Part shown: positions 8,658-15,962 of the stretch, one piece after another
How the letters are laid out: every line of letters begins with the position of its first letter
Numbering within the stretch: position 1 is the first letter of the stretch
From: Micromonospora zingiberis
Lineage (GTDB): Bacteria; Actinomycetota; Actinomycetes; Mycobacteriales; Micromonosporaceae
DNA: 64,000 nt
Assembly: GCF_004331455.1 (NCBI RefSeq)
Contig: NZ_SJJR01000009.1
Coordinates: 62,001 to 126,000 of the forward strand
Reading direction: 5' to 3'
Notes under the pieces: generated by a model
Databases searched by the model: none
Told to the model about the DNA's origin: nothing
What the model saw: the letters and a program-made list of their open reading frames with translations, nothing else
Translations under genes and position numbers: made by a program

Positions 8658-10124
8658 TCAGGCCTTGGTCAGTCGCAGCGCCAGTTCCGGGCAGACCTTG
8701 ACCGCCTTCGACGCGCCCTCCCGCAGCCAGGTCGGCACGGGGGTGGGCGGGAAGGCGGGGTATCCGTTCTGGTCGAGCCGGATGAAGTCCGGCACCACGT
8801 GCGCGCAGAGGCCGTGACCGTCGCACCGGGACCAGTCCAGCACGAGCTTCTGCGGATTGGCGTCGGGCGCACCGGGTAGACCCATCACGCCCTTGACCCG
8901 CCGGCCGCAGCCCTCGCCGGTGGTGTGCTTCTTCAGGTCGTCGGCGAAGACCTCCATCGCCGACAGCGCGAACCGGGACGTACCGTCGGGGTGGCTGCAC
9001 GCGCCACGCCCCTTGACGTCGCCGGCCGCGGCCCGGACGACCTCCACCGGCGCGCTGCCGGAGACCGCCAGGTCGACGGCGCGGGCCAGGTCCGGCAGCC
9101 CTCGCTTGCACGGGCCGCACTGCCCGGCGGACTCGCCGGCCAGGTAGCGCACCACCTGGGCGGCCTCGCCGAGCGGGCAGGTGTCGTTGGCGAGCGGCAC
9201 GATGATGCCGGCGCCGAGGGTGCCGCCGACCGCGGCCAGCCCCTTGCGGGAGACCTCGGCCTTCTCCGCCGCCTCCCTGGTGATCCACTTGCCGTGGTAG
9301 CCGCCCATCAGGATCCCTGGACCGTCGGGCACCTCGCAGAGTTCGAGGATCTCCCGCAGCGGAGTGCCGGCGGCGCATTCGACCACCGCGTGCCGCTTGG
9401 CCGCACCGGTGATGCTGAGCAGCACCGTGCCGGGCTCGTCGTCGGTGCCGAGCGCCGCGTACTCGTACGGCCCGAGCCGGGCCGCGATCGCCATCTGGGA
9501 GTACGTCTCGGCGTTCGACAGCAGGGTCGGCAGGTTGTTCACGCCCGAGTCGCTGGACCGCTTCTTGGTGCCCGGCGGGATGTGCGGCAGTCCGTTGATC
9601 CCGTTGACCAGCGCACCGCCCTCGCCGCTGATGAACCGGTGCGGCACCGTCACCACGCTGGTCGGTACCGGCATCCGCCGCTCCTCCAGCGCCTCCATCA
9701 GGGAGTCCCGGCCGAACAGGTCGTCGGCGACGCAGAGCACGATCTCCTCGGCGTCGAGCGCGAACGCGGCCAGCGCGGCACCGTCGAGGATCAGGTGCGG
9801 CGCCCGGGTCAGGATGACCTTGTCCTTCCAGCTGGCCGGCTCCCCCTCGGTCGCGTTGACCACCACCACCGGGGGCAGGTCCTGGCGCTCGCAGGACTCC
9901 AGCACCGCGCGCAGTTTCCTGGCGAACGGGAAACCGGCGCCGCCCTTGCCCTTGAGCTGGATGCCCTCGGCGAGCCGGAGCAGCGCGGACGGCTCCATCG
10001 GACTGATCGGGCCGTGCACCATCTCGTGGGCGCGCAGGTCGAGGCGGCCGAACTCGGCGAACCCGGCGGTGAGCCGTGGCTCACCGACGCAGGCCACCGG
10101 CGGGACCGTGGTACGGATCGTCAC
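8658..10124 (-). CDS. NuoF-like NADH dehydrogenase flavoprotein with C-terminal ferredoxin domain
   Basis: 488 residues, GTG start overlapping the upstream stop codon (GTGA). KGKGGAGFPFARK (58-70) and NATEGEPASWKDK are the FMN/NADH-binding signatures of complex I subunit 51 kDa (NuoF). The C-terminal ~65 residues form a small ferredoxin (RCDGHGLCAHVVPD and VKVCPELAL). In NuoF the N3 cluster is held by CxxCxxC plus a distant Cys. Here the region reads ESAGQCGPCKRG, so the first ligand is Ala while the later ACSHPDG Cys is kept. The protein probably moves electrons between a soluble donor and the adjacent haem membrane protein rather than working in complex I. Direction and partner are inference. 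Confidence 0.85.
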   Translation of the reverse strand: MTIRTTVPPVACVGEPRLTAGFAEFGRLDLRAHEMVHGPISPMEPSALLRLAEGIQLKGKGGAGFPFARKLRAVLESCERQDLPPVVVVNATEGEPASWKDKVILTRAPHLILDGAALAAFALDAEEIVLCVADDLFGRDSLMEALEERRMPVPTSVVTVPHRFISGEGGALVNGINGLPHIPPGTKKRSSDSGVNNLPTLLSNAETYSQMAIAARLGPYEYAALGTDDEPGTVLLSITGAAKRHAVVECAAGTPLREILELCEVPDGPGILMGGYHGKWITREAAEKAEVSRKGLAAVGGTLGAGIIVPLANDTCPLGEAAQVVRYLAGESAGQCGPCKRGLPDLARAVDLAVSGSAPVEVVRAAAGDVKGRGACSHPDGTSRFALSAMEVFADDLKKHTTGEGCGRRVKGVMGLPGAPDANPQKLVLDWSRCDGHGLCAHVVPDFIRLDQNGYPAFPPTPVPTWLREGASKAVKVCPELALRLTKA

Positions 10125-11881
10125 TTGGCCTCACCTCGCAGGCCCGCCCAGTAGGCCCCGTCGACGGAATCCGGATCGGCGCGGCGCCGGCGGCGGTTCT
10201 CCCCGGAGGCCCGGCGAGCCCGCCGGGAGGCGAGGTCGACCAGGGTCGGGGTGTCGTCGTCGGCGGCGTCCTCCGGGGCGTACCGCGCCGGGGGGCGCCA
10301 GTAGTCGGTCTCGGCCTCCGGCACGTCGTCCTCGGCGCTGTGCCGCCCGCCACCACTGCGCGGCGCGGCGGAGATCGGCGAGCCGGAGATGGGTGAACCG
10401 GAGATCGGCGAGCCGGAGATCGGCGCGGTGGACTCCCACCGGCGCGGGCTGTCCCAGGGCTCCTCCGGTTCGTCGGTCCGCTGCGGCGGGGACGAGTAGC
10501 GGGTGCCGGCGTCCAGTTCGGACCGCGACCGCAGGGACCGGCCGTACTCCTCGTCGTCGCGGCGGCGCCGGCCGCCCGAGTCACGATCGGCGTCCGCGAC
10601 CAGTTCCTCCTCGCGGCGGCGGGTCGAGCGGCGGCCCGCCGACTCGTACTCCTCCTCCCGCCGGGCGGTCCGTCGCCGGCTCGGCTCCTCGTCGCGCCGG
10701 GAGCGGCGCGGCGCCGGCTCCAGGTCGTCGTCGAGCCGGGAACGCCGGTCGGTGGCGTCCAGTTCCTCGTCCCGGCGGGAGCTGCGTCGGCCGGTCGGCT
10801 CCTCGTCGCGACGGCGGCGCGCCACCGGTTCGAGCAGCTCGGTTTCCCGGCGTACGGCGCGCTCCAGCTCCTCCTCGTCGCGCCGCGACGTGCGCCGGGC
10901 GACCGGCTCCAGTTCCTCGTCGCGGCGCTCCCGCCCGGGGCGGACCGGCTCGCGCAGCGTGCCCGGCTCCGGAACCACCGGCACGGTGAACCGCTCCGGG
11001 TCGTTGCGCCGGATCGTGGGGCTGGCCCAGGTGCCCGAGGTGCTCTCGGCCCAGCTGGTGTCGCGGCGGGTCCGCTCGCCCTCGCCGGCCCGCTTGGTCA
11101 GGTTGCCGAGCAGCGTCTTGGTCCGGGTCTCGTCGCTGCCCTTGCCGGTCATGGCCTCGTTGAGGGCGGCGGCCTGGTGCTGCTCGCGGCTACGCCGCTG
11201 CAGGGTGACCGAGAGTCGGACCAACAGCGCCACCACGACCAGCACCACGCAGAGCCAGTAGCTCAGGCTGACCCAGGTGGCCGGCGCGCGGCCGGCGCCG
11301 AGGCCGTGGAAGATGCCGAACGGCCAGGAGAGGTACGCCATGGAGTGCAGCGCCCGCCACACCCACTTCGGACCGACGTCGGCGAAGCGGGCCCGGATGA
11401 TCCCGGTCCAGAGCACGCCCACCATCAGCAGCGCGGCGATGGTGCCGAGCCCGACGTAGAGACCCCGGCCGCCGACGAACGGCACGGCGGCGTCGGTCAC
11501 CCCCGCCCGACCGCTGGCGATCTTCGTGATGACGTGGAAGACCAGGCCGGCCACGCCGAGGATGCCGGTCGCCCGGTGCGCGGACTGCAACAGGACCCGG
11601 TGCCGGATGAGCAGCACCAGCCGGTCGGTGGAGAGCAGCCCCATCATCACCGTGAGACTCAGCGCGACCAGGGCGATCACGCCGGCGAAGAACTCGGTGA
11701 AGAAGAAGCCCATCGCGTAGGCCCTCTGGCCGGCGCCGGTGAGCATCACCAGCGCCCATACCGCGGCGAGTCCGGACGCGGACAGCGCCAGGACCTGACT
11801 GCGGGAGGCCACCCGAATACCTCTACTGCTGCTGCTGGTACGGACGGCAGGCGGCTTCTCGTTCTGCGTAGCCCGGGCCAT
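10121..11881 (-). CDS. Ferric-reductase-like haem membrane protein with long charged disordered tail
   Basis: ATG 11881 is preferred over GTG/ATG 11914 because GAGGAG lies just upstream; this gives 586 residues. About six hydrophobic segments occupy residues ~30-230. Conserved histidines in QSAHRATG, LVFHVITK, ALHSMAY and GIFHGLG are placed like the paired haem b ligands of ferric-reductase/cytochrome b-like proteins. The C-terminal ~350 residues are soluble, dominated by Arg/Asp/Glu (RRDEE-type repeats) and an ISGSP repeat, and are likely disordered. Its stop overlaps the NuoF-like start, so electron transfer between the two across the membrane is the natural inference. Confidence 0.8.
   Translation of the reverse strand: MARATQNEKPPAVRTSSSSRGIRVASRSQVLALSASGLAAVWALVMLTGAGQRAYAMGFFFTEFFAGVIALVALSLTVMMGLLSTDRLVLLIRHRVLLQSAHRATGILGVAGLVFHVITKIASGRAGVTDAAVPFVGGRGLYVGLGTIAALLMVGVLWTGIIRARFADVGPKWVWRALHSMAYLSWPFGIFHGLGAGRAPATWVSLSYWLCVVLVVVALLVRLSVTLQRRSREQHQAAALNEAMTGKGSDETRTKTLLGNLTKRAGEGERTRRDTSWAESTSGTWASPTIRRNDPERFTVPVVPEPGTLREPVRPGRERRDEELEPVARRTSRRDEEELERAVRRETELLEPVARRRRDEEPTGRRSSRRDEELDATDRRSRLDDDLEPAPRRSRRDEEPSRRRTARREEEYESAGRRSTRRREEELVADADRDSGGRRRRDDEEYGRSLRSRSELDAGTRYSSPPQRTDEPEEPWDSPRRWESTAPISGSPISGSPISGSPISAAPRSGGGRHSAEDDVPEAETDYWRPPARYAPEDAADDDTPTLVDLASRRARRASGENRRRRRADPDSVDGAYWAGLRGEAK
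10371..10430. repeat. 15-bp in-frame tandem repeat (ISGSP units)
   Basis: Four 15-bp units (10371-10385, 10386-10400, 10401-10415, 10416-10430) encode repeated Ser-Pro-Ile-Ser-Gly in the disordered tail of the haem membrane protein. The first and third units are identical. Confidence 0.8.
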
Positions 11882-12077
11882 GTGCTCCTCGATCGTCTCG
11901 CGGCGGCGTACCACCGGCCGACCCTGTTCCCCACACCAGTACGCAGTCGGCGGCCGGACGGATCAGTCAACGCCAAAAAAATCTCGACAAGTTGTCGAAC
12001 CATCCCCACGCCCGGCGCGTGTAGGCCCGATCCGGCCACTGATCCATGTCCATACGTTGACAGCCCATGAAATCAGC

Positions 12078-12116
12078 TTGTAACCTTGCCGAAATTTTCA
12101 GCCCTGATTGCAAGAT
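12078..12116 (+). promoter_or_regulatory. Possible MalR/LacI-type control region of the amylase gene
   Basis: An AT-rich patch in otherwise GC-rich DNA, 35-75 bp before the amylase start, with TTGTAACCTTGCC (12078-12090) and ATTGCAAG at its end. A similar CTTGCATAACTTGCAGG lies upstream of the second amylase (25380-25396). Streptomyces amylase promoters carry TTGCA-type repeats bound by MalR/Reg1; the match here is by eye. Confidence 0.4.
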
Positions 12117-12150
12117 CCGGGCAACCCTTCCCCCGCCCCAGGAGCTCCCG

Positions 12151-13599
12151 ATGCATCGACGTCGACTCCGTACGGCGCTCGTCGCCCTCGGCGCGATCGC
12201 CAGCCTGCTCGCCCCCACCGTCGTGACGGCACCGGCGGCCGTCGCCGCCCCGGCCGGCGGCAAGAAGGTCATCGCCAACCTGTTCGAGTGGAACTGGCCC
12301 TCGGTGGCCAGCGAGTGCACCAGCACCCTCGGCCCGAAGGGCTACGGCTACGTCCAGGTCTCGCCACCGCAGGAACACGTCCGCGGCAACCAGTGGTGGG
12401 TGGCGTACCAGCCGGTCAGCTACCGGATCGAATCCCGCAAGGGCACCCGCGACCAGTTCCGCTCCATGGTCACCACCTGCCAGGCCGCCGGCGTCAAGGT
12501 GATCGTCGACGCGGTCGTCAACCACATGTCCGGCCAGGCCAACGGCGGCACCGGCTGGGCCGGATCGTCGTACCAGCACTACGTCTATCCCGGCATCTAC
12601 CAGGCGCAGGACTTCAACTACTGCGGCCGCAACGGCAACAACGACATCGTCAACTACCTCGACCGGTACGAGGTGCAGAACTGCGAGCTGGTCAACCTCG
12701 CCGACCTCAAGACCGGCTCGGACTACGTCCGCTCCCGGCTGGCCGCGTACCTCAACGACCTGCTCTCGCTCGGGGTGGACGGCTTCCGGTTGGACGCCAG
12801 CAAGCACATGCCCGCCGCCGACATCGCCAACATCCTCAGCCGGCTGAACCGCCCGGCGTACATCGTGCAGGAGGTCATCTACGGCGCGGGCGAGCCGATC
12901 CGGCCCGAGGAGTACACCGGCAACGGTGACGTGCACGAGTTCCGCTACGGCAAGGACCTGGCCCGGGTCTTCCGCTCCGAGCGGCTGGCCTACCTGCGCA
13001 ACTTCGGGGAGGGCTGGGGCCACCTGCCCGGCGGCGTCTCGTCGGTCTTCATCGACAACCACGACACCCAACGCGACGACCCCGGCGTGCTCACCTACCG
13101 CGACCGGGGCATCTACGCGCTGGCCAACGCCTTCATGCTGGCCTGGCCGTACGGCTCGCCGACGGTGATGTCGAGCTACACCTACAGCAGCCGCGACGCC
13201 GGCCCGCCCTCGGACGGCAACAACAAGACGCTCAACGCCGTCTGCTACTCCGGCTGGGAGTGCGAGCACCGCTGGCCAGTCATCGCGAACATGGTCGGCT
13301 TCCGCAACGCCACCGAAGGCACCGGAGTCAGCAACTGGTACGACAACGGCTACCAACACATCGCGTTCAGCCGTACCGGCCGGGGCTTCATCACCATCAA
13401 CGACGAGGACTTCGCCATCAACGGCCGCTCCTACTACACCGGCCTGCCCGCCGGCCGCTACTGCGACGTCATCCACGGCACCTTCTCGGGCGGCACCTGC
13501 TCCGGCCCGGTGATCACCGTCGACGCCAACGGCTGGTTCGCCGCCAACGTCCCCGCCCACGACGCCATAGCCCTCCACCTCCAAGCCCGCCTCCCCTAA
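12151..13599 (+). CDS. Secreted alpha-amylase (GH13)
   Basis: 482 residues from ATG 12151, chosen for the GGAG six bases upstream and the signal peptide it starts (RRRLRTALVALGAIASLL, cleavage near AVAAPAGG). GH13 landmarks: VDAVVNHMSG (region I), GVDGFRLDASKHM with the Asp nucleophile (region II), QEVIYGAGEP with the Glu acid/base (region III), FIDNHDTQR with the transition-state Asp (region IV). A C-terminal all-beta domain C closes the protein; no starch-binding domain is present. It hydrolyses internal alpha-1,4 bonds of starch outside the cell. A paralogue with CBM20 domains lies at 25449. Confidence 0.95.
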   Translation: MHRRRLRTALVALGAIASLLAPTVVTAPAAVAAPAGGKKVIANLFEWNWPSVASECTSTLGPKGYGYVQVSPPQEHVRGNQWWVAYQPVSYRIESRKGTRDQFRSMVTTCQAAGVKVIVDAVVNHMSGQANGGTGWAGSSYQHYVYPGIYQAQDFNYCGRNGNNDIVNYLDRYEVQNCELVNLADLKTGSDYVRSRLAAYLNDLLSLGVDGFRLDASKHMPAADIANILSRLNRPAYIVQEVIYGAGEPIRPEEYTGNGDVHEFRYGKDLARVFRSERLAYLRNFGEGWGHLPGGVSSVFIDNHDTQRDDPGVLTYRDRGIYALANAFMLAWPYGSPTVMSSYTYSSRDAGPPSDGNNKTLNAVCYSGWECEHRWPVIANMVGFRNATEGTGVSNWYDNGYQHIAFSRTGRGFITINDEDFAINGRSYYTGLPAGRYCDVIHGTFSGGTCSGPVITVDANGWFAANVPAHDAIALHLQARLP

Positions 13600-13634
13600 C
13601 CCCCACCCCTCCTGTCCTCCCACCCCTCGCCCGT

Positions 13635-13694
13635 GTTGATCAAGAAGTTTGCGTCGGAATCTCGCGGATTCCTGACGCAAACTTCTTGATCAAC
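13635..13694. terminator. Perfect 21-bp-arm palindrome (GATCAAGAAG family)
   Basis: Arms 13635-13655 (starting GTTGATCAAGAAG, ending TTTGCGTC) and 13674-13694 are perfectly complementary with an 18-nt loop. It lies 36 bp after the amylase stop codon. It shares the outer half-arm with the element at 297-357. Confidence 0.8.
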
Positions 13695-13769
13695 GCTGTT
13701 CGGGGCGGGGGTTTGGGGTGGTTTAGGGTGTTGGGGTGGTTAGGGTGGTGTGTGGTTGATGGGGGTTTT

Positions 13770-14654
13770 ATGGCAGGTTGGCGGAGGGTTGGGGCGGCGG
13801 TCGGGGTTGCGGTGTTGTTGGGCGGGTCGGCTTATGCCGGGTGGGCGCTGACGCCGTCGGCGGGGTCGGTGGGGCAGTCGGGCGACCCGACGGTGGCGCC
13901 GACCGCGACGCTGTCGGCACCGCTGGCCGGCGAGAGCATCGCGCCGGCCGCGCCGGCGCCGGACGACCTGCCGGAGATCGACTACGATCCGGCACCCGAC
14001 GGCTTTCCACGTGACCCGGACGCGCTGGACACCACGGCGTTGACCAGGGGCGTACGCCCACAGCGCCGACTCGCCGCCTACGACGCACCCGGCGGCCGGC
14101 CGATCGCCTTCCTCATGCCGACCATCAGCGAGGTGGAGCTGACCATCCCGATCGCCCGCCGCGAGGCCGGCTGGACGGCAGTGCTGCTGCCCTCGGCCAA
14201 CCGCAGGCTGGCCTGGCTGCCACCCGGCGGCTTCCGGACGGTGCAGCTGCGCGACCAGATCATCGTGGAACGGGTGCCGTACCGGCTGACCTGGTACCGC
14301 GACGGGGTCGCCAAACGCAGCTGGCAGGTGAGCCTGGGCCAGCGGGGCCAGGAAACCCCGCTCGGCCGCACCTTCGTGCTGGGCCGTACGCCACCGCCCG
14401 AGTCGGTCTACGGTGGCGTCGACATCTACGCCCTCGGTTCGGTACCCGACGACCCGGAATCCGTACCGAGCGGCCTGCGCGGCGCGCACATCGGCATCCA
14501 CACCTGGTACCACGACGGCGAACTGGGCCAGCGCACCACCAACGGCTGCATCCGACTCACCCGCTCCGGCCAGCGACTCCTGCTGGACCAGGTACCCCCG
14601 GGCACCCCGGTGGTGGTCGTCGACAAGCTACCCACCCCACCCCCGACCGCCTGA
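13770..14654 (+). CDS. L,D-transpeptidase (YkuD domain)
   Basis: 294 residues from ATG 13770, the first start giving a membrane/signal segment (VGAAVGVAVLLGGSAYAGWAL). After a Pro/Ala-rich linker, the C-terminal ~120 residues form a YkuD domain: LTWYRDGVAKRSWQVSLG, TPLGRTFVLG, and the catalytic block with HIGIHTWY and RTTNGCIRL, in which the Cys is the nucleophile. The enzyme would make 3-3 peptidoglycan cross-links or attach proteins to the wall, outside the membrane. The usual SHGC variant is TNGC here, a common alternative in actinobacteria. The ribosome-binding site is weak (GGGGG). Confidence 0.9.
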   Translation: MAGWRRVGAAVGVAVLLGGSAYAGWALTPSAGSVGQSGDPTVAPTATLSAPLAGESIAPAAPAPDDLPEIDYDPAPDGFPRDPDALDTTALTRGVRPQRRLAAYDAPGGRPIAFLMPTISEVELTIPIARREAGWTAVLLPSANRRLAWLPPGGFRTVQLRDQIIVERVPYRLTWYRDGVAKRSWQVSLGQRGQETPLGRTFVLGRTPPPESVYGGVDIYALGSVPDDPESVPSGLRGAHIGIHTWYHDGELGQRTTNGCIRLTRSGQRLLLDQVPPGTPVVVVDKLPTPPPTA

Positions 14655-14710
14655 GCCCGCACACCCGGCCCGCCGCAGGCCGCCACCCCGCTGCCCGGGA
14701 GCCCGACGAT

Positions 14711-14822
14711 CGGCCCCACGGAGGCCGTGGCATGCTCGGCGGGCAGGGTGACCTTTGTTCGAGGATCGCCCGCAGCACCCGGGTCGGCCCCACGGAGGCC
14801 GTGGCATGCTCGGCGGGCAGGG
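14711..14822. repeat. 38-bp direct repeat, two copies 74 bp apart
   Basis: An identical 38-bp sequence starting CGGCCCCACGGAGGCCGTGG occupies 14711-14748 and 14785-14822. Each copy contains the short dyad CACGGAGGCCGTG. It lies in the gap between the L,D-transpeptidase and a membrane-protein gene. Confidence 0.85.
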
Positions 14823-14919
14823 CACCCGCAACGCTGACCGGCGGCCGGACACCGCCCCGCAACAACCGACCGCCCTCCGCCAGCAGGGACCTCGCCGCCT
14901 GGGCCAGTTAGGACCACCG

Positions 14920-15657
14920 ATGACCACAGCACGGACCGGGTCGGGTGGCCTGGTCGCAGTCGCGTACCGAACCCTGCCGTGGAAGCCGTTGCTGCTGGCC
15001 GGAGCCGGTCTGGGCCTGTTCGCCTTCGTCGGCGACGAACTGCCGGGCATCGCCGGTGTGGTCATGCTGACGCTCACCAGCACGGGCTTCGCCTGGGGCG
15101 GTGCCGCCCTGTTGGCCGGCTACCTGGCGACCCGTCGCGCGGTGGCGCCGATCAACGCGACCGCTGTCCTGGTGGTGGCCACGGTCGTCTACTACGGACT
15201 GATCCTCGCTCACGGCCGACGTTGGCGCCTCGGCACCCTTGAGGACGGCAGTTCGTCCGCCTGGACCGGGCTGGCCTCGGTCGGCCGGGCCACCGTGTTC
15301 TGGCTCGCCGCCTCGGTCGTCGCCGGCATCACGCTCGGCTACCTGGGCGCGGTCGTCCGACGCGGAACACGGATCCGCGCGTCGGTCGCGGCCGGGGCGG
15401 CGTTCGGGCTCCTTGCCGGTCAGGGCCTGGAATTCTTGATGATCTTCCGTGCCTGGCACGCCCTCGACGCGTTCTTCCTGGGCCGCGTCCTCTCCGCCGG
15501 GGCCAGCATCCTGCTCGCGGCGATCGGGCTGACCGTGCTGCTCACCCGCCGCCGGGCAGCGAAGTCATGGCCGATCTTCGTCGCCACTTCCGCGCTGGCC
15601 AGCCTGGCTGGAGCGCTGCTCTGGCACTATCTCACCTCATTCACCACCACCCTCTAA
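14920..15657 (+). CDS. Multi-pass membrane protein, possibly DUF6518-like
   Basis: 245 residues from ATG 14920 (AGGA six bases upstream); longer in-frame upstream starts run through the direct repeat and are less credible. About six hydrophobic helices: PLLLAGAGLGLFAFVGDEL, GFAWGGAALLAGYLA, INATAVLVVATVVYYGLIL, FWLAASVVAGITLGYLGAV, AAFGLLAGQGLEFLM and a C-terminal pair. The pattern resembles a family of actinobacterial six-helix proteins of unknown function, but I cannot confirm the family. No catalytic motif is evident. Confidence 0.75.
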   Translation: MTTARTGSGGLVAVAYRTLPWKPLLLAGAGLGLFAFVGDELPGIAGVVMLTLTSTGFAWGGAALLAGYLATRRAVAPINATAVLVVATVVYYGLILAHGRRWRLGTLEDGSSSAWTGLASVGRATVFWLAASVVAGITLGYLGAVVRRGTRIRASVAAGAAFGLLAGQGLEFLMIFRAWHALDAFFLGRVLSAGASILLAAIGLTVLLTRRRAAKSWPIFVATSALASLAGALLWHYLTSFTTTL

Positions 15658-15962
15658 CAACCCACCCTGCCGTCGATCATCGAGCCATGACCTCCGTTAC
15701 CTGATAGATCCCGAACAGCCCGCCGCGGACTAGCATGTCTGCCGTTCGGCCGCCAAGATCAGCAGCGGAGCCACCGGCTCTTCGCCTTGGGCACCGCCAC
15801 CGGGGCGAGCACCACGCAGACTCGCCGAGTTGGGCAGTCTTGGATGGCATCAGTCACCGTCGGCACGGCACCGGCCGGTGGATCGGTTCTGGCTGCGGGC
15901 GCCGTGGCATCGGGAGCTAACCGCTCGAACACCCGTGAAAGGCCCACCAGTGCTTTGCCACC
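15658..15962. other. Intergenic, no gene supported
   Basis: 305 bp between convergent genes. It starts with CCGTCGATCATCGAG, reminiscent of the GATCATG palindrome family at 22321 and 44651 but without a clear second arm. Base composition drops toward the right, marking the edge of the lower-GC island. Confidence 0.5.

Noticed and set aside
12073..13680. 535-codon minus-strand frame opposite the amylase
   Set aside because: Antisense to a textbook GH13 enzyme; Val/Asp/Gly-rich low-information sequence.
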